Part shown: piece after piece, positions 53,243 to 61,595 of the stretch | Numbering within the stretch: the stretch's first letter is position 1 | Layout: every line of letters starts with the position of its first letter | The notes under the pieces: generated by a model | Told to the model about the DNA's origin: nothing | The model's input: only the letters and a program-made list of their open reading frames with translations | The model's database searches: none | Program-made: the position numbers and the translations under genes | Assembly: GCA_963835165.1 (NCBI GenBank) | Contig: CAWIGD010000053.1 | Span: forward strand, 1 to 64,000 | Direction of reading: 5' to 3' | DNA: 64,000 bases | From: VAZQ01 sp963835165 | GTDB lineage: Bacteria > Pseudomonadota > Alphaproteobacteria > Rhizobiales > Xanthobacteraceae

Positions 53243-54228
53243 TCGATCACCTGGTTGGCCAGTGCGAGCAGCTTTTCCGGCACCTCGAGGCCAAGTGCTT
53301 TGGCGGTCCTGAGGTTGATCGCGAGGTCGAATTTCACCGGCTGCAACACCGGCAAATCCGCCGCCTTATCGCCCTTCAAAATTCGGCCGACGTAGACGCC
53401 GGCCTGCCGGTAGGAGTTGGTTGCGCTGGCGCCATAGCCAATCAGACCGCCGGAAGACGCGAATTCGGGAAATTGGTAAATTGTCGGAAGTGCACGGCGC
53501 GCGGCCAGCGCGACGAGCTGTTCACGGCGGCTGAAAAAAAATGGCGATGCGCCGACCACAAGCGCGTCCGCCTTCTTCTCAATGAGCGCCGCGATGGCGG
53601 CGTCGAATTCACGTTCGGCGGCGACCCTGGCGACCACTAGTTGCCGGCCGACTGTTTGCGCTGCGGCTTGCAAGGCACGCGTCTGGTCGTCGGCCTCGGG
53701 ACGATTACTATCGATCAGCACACCAATCACGTGGGCCGCAGGCACCAGCTCGCACAGCAGCTCCAGCCGCTTAGGATCAAGCTCGATTGTCAATGCGGCA
53801 ATCCCGGTCACGTTGCCGCCCGGCCGGTTGATACTGGCGACCAGGCCGTCCTTCACCGGGTCCGTGACGATCGGGAACACAATCGGGATTGTCGAAGTCG
53901 CAGCCTTCGCCGCCCGTGCCGAAACATTGCCCCCGCCCGCCACGATCACTGCGACCGGCCTGCGCACCAGGTCGGCCGCCATTGCCGGAAGGCGATCATA
54001 TTGATCGTCCGCCCATAGAAATTCGATCGTCACATTTTGGCCGACGATATACCCGGTTTCCTTCAGACCTTCCTGCAGCGCCGACAACGAGCGCGCGATC
54101 GGGCCAGGCGACTGGCTGCCGAGAAAGCCTATGACCGGCACCGCTTGCTGCGCCCGCGCGGCGAGCGACCACGTCGCCGCCACACCGCCGAGCAGCGCTA
54201 CAAAGTCCCGCCGCGTCATGCCGAACAT
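53239..54228 (-). CDS. Tat-exported ABC transporter substrate-binding protein (ABC_sub_bind)
   Basis: A 329-residue PF04392-type protein. The leader MFGMTRRDFVALLGGVAATW has a twin-arginine motif (TRRDF) and ends at ARAQQ. The mature part has VPVIGFLGSQSPGPIARSLS, FLWADDQYDRLPAMAADLVR, STIPIVFPIVTDPVKDGLVA, and the C-terminal TAKALGLEVPEKLLALANQV. Permease and ATPase genes are absent, as is usual for the very many copies of this family in related genomes. The stop overlaps the Tat-leader mini-gene before the cyclase, so binding protein and cyclase form one expression unit. A sensory role is conceivable. Confidence 0.92.
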   Translation of the reverse strand: MFGMTRRDFVALLGGVAATWSLAARAQQAVPVIGFLGSQSPGPIARSLSALQEGLKETGYIVGQNVTIEFLWADDQYDRLPAMAADLVRRPVAVIVAGGGNVSARAAKAATSTIPIVFPIVTDPVKDGLVASINRPGGNVTGIAALTIELDPKRLELLCELVPAAHVIGVLIDSNRPEADDQTRALQAAAQTVGRQLVVARVAAEREFDAAIAALIEKKADALVVGASPFFFSRREQLVALAARRALPTIYQFPEFASSGGLIGYGASATNSYRQAGVYVGRILKGDKAADLPVLQPVKFDLAINLRTAKALGLEVPEKLLALANQVIE

Positions 54229-54475
54229 GGGGGCTCCCTCCCACGGGTGCCGCCGCCGATCATACCAGCTAGGGACCGCCGGGCGCAGGCGGTCTGACGC
54301 ATCAGGAGCCTGCCGGGGAAGGGTCAGCCGGTCCTTGGGGCAGACCTGAATCGTTCTGAATCAGCACGGCTGCCGGGAGTGCCGCCTGCGTGGCCGATGT
54401 CCGGTCTGGTCATTCGGAACCGACCCTACCGCCTCGACGCCATCGCTACGACAGCAACACCCCGAAAATCTGACA

Positions 54476-55474
54476 TTACTTCCCCGCCCGTTGGCGTGTC
54501 GTCCCTGCCAGCACGTCTGGATTGACGACGTTGATAGGCTGGCCAGCCGCAAAGGCGATGATCTGGTCGAAAATGTCGGCGAACTGCGTCTCGTATTCCT
54601 CGCGCGTCACATATCCGATGTGCGGCGTTGCGACGACCTGGTCGAACTGCAACAGCGGAAAATTCGGGTCGCGCATCGGCTCGTCCTCGAACACGTCAAC
54701 CGCGGCATAGCCGGGACGGCCCGCGCGGAGGGCGGCCACGAGCGCGCCGGGTTCAATCAGCTGCGCGCGGCTGGTATTGACCAGCATGGCTTGCGGTCTC
54801 ATGCGCGCCAGGTCCTCGGCTTTGACGATGTGGCGCGTCGCCGGCACCAACCGCATGTGCAGCGAGATGATGTCACAAGCCTCGAAGAATTCCGTCTTGC
54901 TGCGCGCAGTCGCGTACCCGTCCGAACGCGCCCGCGCGAGCAATTCTTCGCGCGCCCATGCCACGACACTCATGCCGAACGCTTTGCCATAGCCCGCGAC
55001 CGTCGCGCCGATGCGGCCATAGCCGAAGACGCCGAGCGTCTTTTCGCGCAACGTCACGCCAACGCCGATCTGCCACTTGCCGGCCTTGAGCGCGGCCATC
55101 TGCTGCGGAAGCTGGCGAGCCGCCGCTAGAATGAGCGCCCATGTCAGCTCGGCCGCAGCGTAGGACGGAGTGCCGATGTGTTGGCTTGACGACACGATGA
55201 CACCAAGGCGCGTACAAGCCTCGATGTCGATGTGCGGATAGACGCTGCGTTGGCTGATGAGTTTGAGCCTGGGCAGGCGATCGAGCAGGGCGGCTTGGAT
55301 TGTCGTGCGTTCGCGAATGAGCACCAAGCATTCGGTATCTTTTAGGCGCGCCGCTAGCGCGTCGGTATCCTGCACGTGGTCGTTCCAGACCGTAACCTCG
55401 TGACCCTTGAGCTTCTGGAAGCACGGAAGAGTGCGTAGCGTATCGAAATAATCGTCGAGGATTGCAATCTTCAT
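54476..55474 (-). CDS. D-2-hydroxyacid dehydrogenase family protein
   Basis: A 332-residue NAD-dependent dehydrogenase. The Rossmann motif GYGRIG is at 151-156. The catalytic residues are Arg236 (LVNTSRAQLI), Glu265 (VFEDEPM) and His285 (ATPHIGYVT). The N-terminal substrate domain starts MKIAILDDYFDTLRTLPCFQ. It is of the phosphoglycerate-dehydrogenase-like type and lacks an ACT domain, so it is more likely a hydroxyacid reductase than SerA. It is followed at its 5' side by a Bug gene stub, which may originally have been its operon partner. Confidence 0.92.
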   Translation of the reverse strand: MKIAILDDYFDTLRTLPCFQKLKGHEVTVWNDHVQDTDALAARLKDTECLVLIRERTTIQAALLDRLPRLKLISQRSVYPHIDIEACTRLGVIVSSSQHIGTPSYAAAELTWALILAAARQLPQQMAALKAGKWQIGVGVTLREKTLGVFGYGRIGATVAGYGKAFGMSVVAWAREELLARARSDGYATARSKTEFFEACDIISLHMRLVPATRHIVKAEDLARMRPQAMLVNTSRAQLIEPGALVAALRAGRPGYAAVDVFEDEPMRDPNFPLLQFDQVVATPHIGYVTREEYETQFADIFDQIIAFAAGQPINVVNPDVLAGTTRQRAGK

Positions 55475-55564
55475 GCGCTAGTTCCCAAGTGAGCGCAGTG
55501 CACGTCGGTCTCGCGCTGAATGCGCGAGACTAGCTCATTTTCCTATGGGGCTGGGCTCACGCTG

Positions 55565-55693
55565 GTTTGATGTTGGCCGCCCGGATCACCTTGGCCCACT
55601 TATCGGTTTCGTCGGCGATGAATTTGCCGAAGCCGGCCGGCGACAGCGCAAACACCGTGCCACCCAATTCGCTTGAAGTGGTAGGCGGGATTC
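55565..55693 (-). pseudogene. 3' stub of a Bug/TctC binding-protein gene
   Basis: The minus strand reads SELGGTVFALSPAGFGKFIA then DETDKWAKVIRAANIKPA and a stop, the distinctive C-terminus of Bug proteins. Slightly upstream, LKNPAYHF in another frame is also Bug-like. The rest of the gene is replaced by an IS110 transposase start at about 55695. So an insertion plus deletion removed the 5' part. Confidence 0.75.
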
Positions 55694-55820
55694 TTCAGCG
55701 CCGCAACAACGCTTCAGGTTCGCTCGCCACCTTTACTTCCCGAACGATCTTGCCTGCGTCATCCACAATGCAGATGCTCGTCTCCTTGACCGAAACGTCC
55801 AGTCCAGCAAAATGGTCCAT
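55694..55820 (-). pseudogene. 5' stub of an IS110-family transposase gene
   Basis: From ATG 55820 the frame reads MDHFAGLDVSVKETSICIVD then DAGKIVREVKVASEPEALLR, the N-terminal DEDD RuvC-like start of IS110 transposases (GLDVS carries the first Asp). It ends at a TGA about 42 codons in, at the junction with the Bug stub. The element's upstream end probably extends to about 55900. Confidence 0.8.
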
Positions 55821-56045
55821 GCTGCGCTTCTCCTTCTGCTGCTTGAGGCCGCGATCTCGGACCTCGTTTCACCATCAGCCTGAAGCGCAGCACCCAAAAT
55901 CTTCAGCTATCCACAAGCTGCCGGCCGATTACCCCATCTTTGCCCCCGAAAGCGCCCAAATAACGGACATCGGTGGACGTCTCAAAAGTGCCAATTGCAG
56001 ACATGCAGTGCAGCAATCGATGTCGGTAGCGGGATCCCATGCGCC

Positions 56046-57950
56046 TTACCGAGAACGTACTTTTGGCCTCTTGGCCTTGCGAAGAACTCCTATCTCGCCG
56101 GCCCTTTTGGCATCCCACCACCAGACGGTTGGAAAGGCTGAGGCACCATACTCGGGCAACGGAGTGGGCCGGCCGAAGCGGTCCCAGCGCGCCGCGCGCA
56201 CCTTGTCATCGGTAAATTGCGGTACGACATAGTGGTTCCACAACAGGACACGGTCGAGCGCCCTGGTGGCCGCCACCAGCTCGCTACGGCTCTTGGCGAA
56301 GATCACGCGCTCAATCAGGGCATCGACCGCGGGATTCTTGATGCCGACGTAGTTGCGCGAGCCAGGCGTATCGGCGGCCTGAGAGCTCCACAGGTCGCGC
56401 TGCTCGTTGCCGGGCGACAGGGACTGCGGCCACGTGGCTATGATGATATCGAAGTCAAAGTTGCGTAATCGATTCTCATATTGAACATCATCTACGCTTC
56501 GCACGCTGACGTCGATACCGAGACGAACAAGGTAAGGCTTGTAGAAGAGGATCAAGCGTTCCGCTCCTAACGGATCGCTCGTTACACTGAGAATCTCAAC
56601 GCTCAGCACCTCGCCGGTCCGGACGTTGACCAGCTCTTGATCGCGCACCTCGTAGCCTGCTTCCCGCAAGAGTCGCATCCCCTCGCGCAGATTAGCGCGC
56701 ACGTTCTCAGATGTGCCGCCGACAGGGTTGGTATACGGGGTGGTGAAAACCTCGGGCGGCACCTTGTCGCGCAGCGGTTCCAGGATGTTGAGCTCCTCCC
56801 CCTGCGGCAGCCCGGAACAGGCCAGTTCGGTGCCCTCGAAGTAGCTGTTGACCCGTCTGTATTGACCGAAGAAGAACTGCTTGTTCATCTTCTCGAAGTC
56901 GAAGGCGAAATCGAACGCGCGCCGCACCCCCATGTCCTTGAACTTGTCGCGCCGCATGTTGAAGGCGAAGGCCCGCATCATCCCGCGGTCGCGCTGGGCG
57001 AATTCTTCGAGGACGACCCGCTTGTCCTTGACCGCATTAAAATCGTACGCCGTAGCCCAGTTCTTGGCACTGTTCTCGATGCGCCAGTCCGCATGGCCGG
57101 CCTTGAAGGTTTCCAGTGCGACAGTCGGGTCACGAAAATACTCGTAGCGAATCTCATCGAAGTTATCACGCCCGATATTGACGTTGAGATCCTTGGCCCA
57201 ATAATCCTTCACCCGCTCGTAAGTCACCGTGCGGCCGGCGACGAACTCCTTGATGCGATATGCGCCATTGCCGAGCGGCGGCTCGAGCGTGGTTGCGCCG
57301 ATATCGCGCTTCTTGCCCGCGGCGTCGGTGCCTTCCCACCAGTGCTTGGGCAGTACCCTGAGCTGCCCGAGGATCGTCGGCATTTCTCGATTGCCGGGTG
57401 AATCGAAAGTGAAAGTGACCTCGCGTTCGCCGCTCTGATCAAGCCGCACGACGTCGCGATAAAAGGCGCCGATGAAGGGGTTGTTTTTCTTGTAGGCCTC
57501 GAAGGAATAGATCACGTCCTCGACCGTAATCGGCTTGCCGTCGTGGTGGCGCGCCGCGGCGCGCAAGCGAAAGGAGGTGGACGCAAAATTCGGAGGATGA
57601 CTGATCGCTTCCGCGATCAGCCCGTAATGCGCGAATACTTCGTCGAGCGAGGGCACCATCAACGTGTCGCAAATCGTGCCCGCAGCCGCGGCGAACAAGC
57701 CCCTGACCCCGGCTATTGCCTGGTTGAAGTTGTCGAAAGTGCCGAGCGCCACGAAGCGTAGCCTCCCACCCTTCGGCGCCTGCGGATTGACATAGTCAAA
57801 ATGCCTGAACTCGGGCGGATATTTGAGGTCGCCGAACAGCGACAGACCGTGCCGCCACTGCGGCTCGGAGCTTTGCGCGCGCGCCACGAGCGGCCACGCC
57901 GCCGCGCCGCAGAGCAGCGTGATGAAATCGCGCCGTCCCATGTCGAACAT
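56046..57950 (-). CDS. Tat-exported oligopeptide-type ABC solute-binding protein (YejA-like)
   Basis: A 634-residue SBP_bac_5 protein. The start at 57950 is supported by GAGGAAG and gives MFDMGRRDFITLLCGAAAWP with a twin-arginine motif and an ARAQ cleavage region. Family blocks are HFDYVNPQAPKGGRLRFVAL, GKPITVEDVIYSFEAYKKNN, RDIGATTLEPPLGNGAYRIK, and VRRAFDFAFDFEKMNKQFFF. The FDYVNP-APKGG start and the overall pattern match YejA, the microcin C/peptide-binding subunit. The YejBEF permease genes are not next to it here. The next gene upstream is a receiver protein 131 bases away. Confidence 0.92.
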   Translation of the reverse strand: MFDMGRRDFITLLCGAAAWPLVARAQSSEPQWRHGLSLFGDLKYPPEFRHFDYVNPQAPKGGRLRFVALGTFDNFNQAIAGVRGLFAAAAGTICDTLMVPSLDEVFAHYGLIAEAISHPPNFASTSFRLRAAARHHDGKPITVEDVIYSFEAYKKNNPFIGAFYRDVVRLDQSGEREVTFTFDSPGNREMPTILGQLRVLPKHWWEGTDAAGKKRDIGATTLEPPLGNGAYRIKEFVAGRTVTYERVKDYWAKDLNVNIGRDNFDEIRYEYFRDPTVALETFKAGHADWRIENSAKNWATAYDFNAVKDKRVVLEEFAQRDRGMMRAFAFNMRRDKFKDMGVRRAFDFAFDFEKMNKQFFFGQYRRVNSYFEGTELACSGLPQGEELNILEPLRDKVPPEVFTTPYTNPVGGTSENVRANLREGMRLLREAGYEVRDQELVNVRTGEVLSVEILSVTSDPLGAERLILFYKPYLVRLGIDVSVRSVDDVQYENRLRNFDFDIIIATWPQSLSPGNEQRDLWSSQAADTPGSRNYVGIKNPAVDALIERVIFAKSRSELVAATRALDRVLLWNHYVVPQFTDDKVRAARWDRFGRPTPLPEYGASAFPTVWWWDAKRAGEIGVLRKAKRPKVRSR

Positions 57951-58081
57951 GGCGGCTTCCTCGCCGCAGTCGGTCGACCGCGCCGTCAGCCTACCACCGA
58001 GCCGACGTTGGGTCACTAGGACAGCCCTGAATCGTTCTGAATCGAGGCAGGACAAGTGGCGCTTCGCTAGGACCAGCGCCA

Positions 58082-58453
58082 CTATGGGTGCGCGAGAAGG
58101 CGCCGAACGGTTGCGACAAGGCGCTCAAACTCGATCGGCTTGGTGTCGAACTCATCGCACCCAGCGGCAATCGCCTTTTCGCGTTCGCCGGCCAGCGCGT
58201 GCGCAGACAGAGCGATGACCGGGATGTCGTGGGTTTGTGGATCGCCCTTCAGTCGCCGCGCGGCTTCCCATCCGTCAATGACAGGCATTTCCAGGTCCAT
58301 CAGGATAATATCGGGCCGCTCGCGAAGGGCAATCTCGCATCCCTTCTCGCCGTCCTCCGCTGCCAGAACCTCGAAATCGCCCAGCAGCTCGAGCCGCATT
58401 TTAAGCATATAGACGTTGTCGTCGTTGTCTTCGACGTAAAGAATCTTGATCAC
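58082..58453 (-). CDS. Single-domain response regulator (DivK/CheY-like receiver)
   Basis: A 123-residue stand-alone receiver. Acidic pocket Glu8-Asp9 (ILYVEDNDDN), phospho-acceptor Asp53 (IILMDLEMPVIDG), switch Ser83 (IALSAHA) and Lys105 (DTKPIEF) are all present. The EDN start, D-L-x-M-P-x-I-D-G and TKPI pattern are closer to DivK and hybrid-kinase receivers than to CheY. It overlaps by four bases (ATGA) a poorly supported upstream frame. No histidine kinase is in view. Confidence 0.93.
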   Translation of the reverse strand: MIKILYVEDNDDNVYMLKMRLELLGDFEVLAAEDGEKGCEIALRERPDIILMDLEMPVIDGWEAARRLKGDPQTHDIPVIALSAHALAGEREKAIAAGCDEFDTKPIEFERLVATVRRLLAHP

Positions 58454-58842
58454 GATGCTGCTTCCATTTTGTTGTCGGCCCCTGGGCGGGTGTGCACGAG
58501 CCGGCGGATACGCTTGACCAGTTCGGCGGGCCGGGCATCCTGCCGTAGCGCGGCCAGCACCGACCAGCCGTCAAGGTCAACCCTTATCTGCCCGGCCCTG
58601 CTCAGAAAAGGATGGTGCCAATATTCGCTCGGAAGATCCCTACCGTGCCTCACCGTAAGCTCATGGGGCATGATTGGTGCCGACGCTGTGGCCACACCTG
58701 CGTTGTTCACGACTTTCGATCTGGCAAGCGTGACCATCGACCAGGCCACTGCGATAGCAGCCGCGACGGCAATTCGGCCCACGTGGTCTTGCGCATGTGC
58801 GTCCCCTTTGCAGCGCTGTTGAGCCTGCCAGGGCGTTCGCAT
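58450..58842 (-). pseudogene. Degenerate small membrane-anchored protein gene
   Basis: The frame contains RIAVAAAIAVAWSMVTLARS (one hydrophobic helix) then PHELTVRHGRDLPSEYWHHP, the shape of a ~60-residue small protein common in Bradyrhizobium that ends near EYW-x-HPF. Here the likely true start, MRKTTWA at about 58797, is in another frame, offset by a short insertion. The expected stop after HPF is missing, so the frame runs on for 44 residues into the receiver gene. It may still be translated as a fusion; its ATGA overlap with the receiver would then couple the two. Confidence 0.4.
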
Positions 58843-59040
58843 ATCGCGCGCTGTCTCGATGTGAGGCAGCTCACACATCGACTGGAAAATCCATGACGGC
58901 CAAGCCATCCGTGACGCTCTGGCCGCCCCTGGACGCCCTGGCGAAACATCCAAAGGAGAAGGCTGCGAACGCGCTCGATCTCCCTAAATTCTTGTCCGGT
59001 GATTGGATCGGCGGCTGAGCTAATCCGGTTTTCTCAGCGC

Positions 59041-59175
59041 TTATCCCCTTGCCCAATCCTCCTCCGCCTCACGCTTCACTGCCGGCGCGACGGGGTCCTT
59101 GAACTTGAGCCAGTCGAGCGAGCGGCCGGAGCGGTAAAAGCCGATTGCTCGGTACGATGGGGCGCGACCGCGTTC
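59041..59175 (-). pseudogene. 3' stub of an ATP-dependent DNA ligase-like gene
   Basis: The minus strand reads FYRSGRSLDWLKFKDPVAPA then VKREAEEDWARG and a stop. This tail, with R-S-x-D-W-L-K-x-K and VKREAEEDW, is typical of small LigD/LigC-type ATP-dependent ligases in related genomes. The catalytic part is absent, so only the C-terminus remains. Confidence 0.6.
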
Positions 59176-59232
59176 GGGAGCGGGCAAAGAAATGGCCGAA
59201 CCCGCTCGCCCAACACCGGACGGCCTTGGCTA

Positions 59233-59485
59233 CATCTCGCCTGAGCCCGCTAGGCTGAATGGCAACACCTTTCCTACAGGCAGCCTGACTTCCGCCGCGG
59301 CAAGAAGGTGAGCAGACCATTCGTCGAGTGCGGAGCGCTTTTCCTCTGCCCAATCGTGCCTTTGATAGATCCCGACTACGCCAGCTCCGCTTCCGCTCAG
59401 ATGGTTCACCACCGCCTCGGTGACTTCGAGGCGCACGCCGAGGCGCTGCAGCCCGGTCGCAACCGTCCGGCAGAGACCATGCAGT
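59233..59485 (-). pseudogene. 3' stub of a phage-type tyrosine integrase gene
   Basis: The minus strand reads HGLCRTVATGLQRLGVRLEV, then TEAVVNHLSGSGAGVVGIYQ and RHDWAEEKRSALDEWSAHLL. This matches the C-terminus of P4-type integrases (normally HDLRRTVATGL...YQRHDW), including the R-x-x-H region and the catalytic Tyr in IYQRHDW. HGLC for HDLR means the catalytic Arg context is damaged. The N-terminal two thirds are missing. It lies next to the poly(A) tract and marks an island edge. Confidence 0.78.
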
Positions 59486-59514
59486 CACCAGTCGGCGCGT
59501 ACGTATGCGAATAG

Positions 59515-59660
<146 letters not shown>

Positions 59661-59661
<1 letters not shown>

Positions 59662-59807
59662 TTCAGCAGCGCTCATGTTCCGAAACTCTGCCTCCAACGC
59701 CAGTCGCCCGATCATATCCAGATTGAGCGGCAATTCGGTTGTCCGCTCATGCCGTTGTACTGAAACCTGATCGCGACGCTCGGGGAGCCGGCCTCAAGCG
59801 TTTTCAC
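59661..59807 (-). pseudogene. Second-domain gene of the HTH paralogue, cut by the poly(A) tract
   Basis: Overlapping the end of the HTH gene, a GTG at 59807 starts VKTLEAGSPSVAIRFQYNG. After one frame change the strand reads HERTTELPLNLDMIGRLALE then AEFRNMSAAEF. The gene at 63543 has the matching VPLTSRAIGELALIATLRDL then SAAELLGQTLAAAIKK. The homology ends exactly where the poly(A) tract begins, so about 20-30 codons are missing. Either the gene is disrupted or the consensus here is unreliable. Confidence 0.6.
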
Positions 59808-60217
59808 ACGCTCTTGCTGCGGCTTCGCGGTTGGGGTGGCTCCGTCGGTCCCGACCGTGAGTTTTCCTGAGATTGTTCTTCTATCGTTTGCGACAGCGCA
59901 CTTCCATTGTGGTCCGTCGGGTCATACATAGCGATCGTTTTCTTTCTCGAAATAGAGTTGTGCTGCCGCAGCAACCGGACCCCATTGTCAACTTTAGGTC
60001 GTCTCAGACTGATACCCAGCCTAGAGCACGTGACTTGCAGAGAACCAACGGTCACGTCGAGTATCTCAGCGATCTGTTCTCGGTTCTCTCCCCGCTCCAC
60101 GAGATTTCTAATCTGCTGAAGTCTCTCCGGCGTAAACTTTGTCGGCCTACCACGGCTTGTCATCACTTGCGGGCTCAGCTTCGCCAGCGTCTCCGTAGAT
60201 AAATTACCGAAAGTCAT
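59804..60217 (-). CDS. Helix-turn-helix protein, paralogue 1
   Basis: A 137-residue protein. Residues 20-75 form a helix-turn-helix of resolvase/GcrA style: GRPTKFTPERLQQIRNLVER, GENREQIAEILDVTVGSLQV, TCSRLGISLRRP. The C-terminal half is polar and low in structure (SRSGPTEPPQPRSRSKSV). The paralogue at 63543 has the matching REEIASLLGVTVGSLQVKCS with a second domain fused. A DNA-binding regulator of the accessory region is likely. A perfect 19-bp palindrome lies 55 bases upstream. Confidence 0.78.
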   Translation of the reverse strand: MTFGNLSTETLAKLSPQVMTSRGRPTKFTPERLQQIRNLVERGENREQIAEILDVTVGSLQVTCSRLGISLRRPKVDNGVRLLRQHNSISRKKTIAMYDPTDHNGSALSQTIEEQSQENSRSGPTEPPQPRSRSKSV

Positions 60218-60271
60218 TGGTGAGCCCGCCTAAAGTTCGTGTTAACCGACGCAGCATCCGAGAGATTGCTC

Positions 60272-60290
60272 AATTGTGCGCCGCACAATT
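60272..60290. promoter_or_regulatory. Perfect palindrome, candidate operator of the HTH gene
   Basis: AATTGTGCG-C-CGCACAATT is a perfect inverted repeat with a one-base centre, 55 bases upstream of the HTH gene start. Such symmetric AT-flanked sites are typical of dimeric repressors and could serve autoregulation. The remaining 400-base gap up to 60614 shows no gene. Confidence 0.45.
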
Positions 60291-60614
60291 CCTATGCGCT
60301 CCTTAGTCGCTTCGCTCCCTCGTGCGGGATTTGTTACTCCGCGCCAATTATTTGTTCGTTCCTGCCATGATGGCGTTTACTTCATGCTGGGGGCCGACGC
60401 AGGCAGACTGCGTTCGATGAAAGTCAATCACCCGAACGAAAGTCGAATGACGCGACGGTGAACCCGCACGGCGGTTCAAGTGACGAACGAACAATTGCTC
60501 ACACCTAATTGGAGCCAGCCGGGACCGACAACACTGCGTCCTGGCTGGCCATTTAGTCATGCGGGCGCGTGTCCACAGAAAATGCAGCACGACCGAATTG
60601 GTCTCGGAGATACA

Positions 60615-60824
60615 ATGACAAGGACTACGACGTGGGCGGACTGGCCGCCCCACGAGCCGATCACCGTTACGGACCTAATCGCCGAAGCCCGTGCCGTCGA
60701 TTGGAATTTTACTTATTGGTGTTACGCGAGCGGCCATGACGCCGGCGACCCGAATGCCCGTAACATGTTTGAATGCTTGCTGGATTACGCCAGGCTCGAC
60801 GAGGGCCGCGCTGGATTGAATTGA
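60615..60824 (+). CDS. Small hypothetical protein
   Basis: A 69-residue protein from ATG 60615 with CGGAG six bases upstream: MTRTTTWADWPPHEPITVTD, then AEARAVDWNFTYWCYASGHD and ECLLDYARLDEG. It is rich in tryptophan and acidic residues and has no membrane segment. The longer frame from 60480 lacks a ribosome-binding site. Family not recognised. Confidence 0.55.
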   Translation: MTRTTTWADWPPHEPITVTDLIAEARAVDWNFTYWCYASGHDAGDPNARNMFECLLDYARLDEGRAGLN

Positions 60825-60911
60825 CCCGGTCCGCCGGGCCGCGAAGGCCTTTCTCGCATCCATCTTCAGTCCCGGAGCCTCTACTCGTCGCGAAAGTACG
60901 CTGGCGCCTCG

Positions 60912-61314
60912 ATGGATTTTGCGTCGTGGCAGCAACGAACAAATGTTTGGCGCAAAGTGACAAGTCCCACGTCCGGGGCAAAGCAACTAAGAAACGGACC
61001 GCCAAAACAAGCGGTATCCGCCGCCTTGTGCGTGTTGCCCGAAGACGATTTTCACAAAACCATGATGCTCCGGGAAGCCAAATCGATCGCGCGCCATCTC
61101 GGGCTCACTCTGCGCTAGGTGGTTATAGGTGAACTTCCGCGATGGAAACGAAACGACGGCTTACTACACGGACAATCTCGAAGACGCGGTCAAAACCGCG
61201 GTTGAGATGGCCCGTACCCGCGATGTCGTGCAGGCCGTCAATGAGACCGAGCGCCCCGAAGCGGAGAAGATTGCTTCGCACCGCATCCCCAACGCCAACG
61301 ATAGGAATAAATGA
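60912..61314 (+). pseudogene. Small gene split by a stop/frameshift
   Basis: The first part ends DFHKTMMLREAKSIARHLGL then TLR and a TAG at 61118. The second part resumes in another frame from GTG 61129 as NFRDGNETTAYYTDNLEDAV then KTAVEMARTRDVVQAVNETE. These read as one small protein (LREAKSIARHLGLTLR...VNFRDGNETTAYYT), a form I recall from related accessory regions. About 10 bases around 61117-61128 need correction. Both halves might also be expressed separately. Confidence 0.55.
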
Positions 61315-61315
61315 A

Positions 61316-61528
61316 ATGCGATCTATTGCTATTGCTAGTTTGTTTGTTCTGGTCGGTACCATCGCCCAGGCCGAGATCATTTGTACTAATCATCGTGGAT
61401 GTTTTGAGACCGGCGGAAGAATTTTCCGTAACGGTGGCCGAATGACACCCGGCATGACCATCATCAATCATCGTGACGGCCACAAGGACTCAGGCAAGTC
61501 CGTACGAATAAGGAGGGTCTGGCAGTAA
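61316..61528 (+). CDS. Small secreted basic protein
   Basis: A 70-residue protein with a clean signal peptide (MRSIAIASLFVLVGTIAQA). The mature part is EIICTNHRGCFETGGRIFRN then GGRMTPGMTIINHRDGHKDS, with two cysteines and many Arg, Gly and His residues. AGGA lies before the ATG. It is one of a run of small exported proteins here. Function unknown. Confidence 0.65.
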   Translation: MRSIAIASLFVLVGTIAQAEIICTNHRGCFETGGRIFRNGGRMTPGMTIINHRDGHKDSGKSVRIRRVWQ

Positions 61529-61595
61529 AGGAGTTCAGCGCAGAGGGCACCTTCGGCGCCCGTCACGCTGTACTTCCGCAGCAAGGAGAACCCCG

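Noticed and set aside
58893..59018. 41-codon frame MTAKPSVTLWPPLDALAKHP...
   Set aside because: No family recognised, weak ribosome-binding site, and it sits between gene stubs; too little support to annotate.
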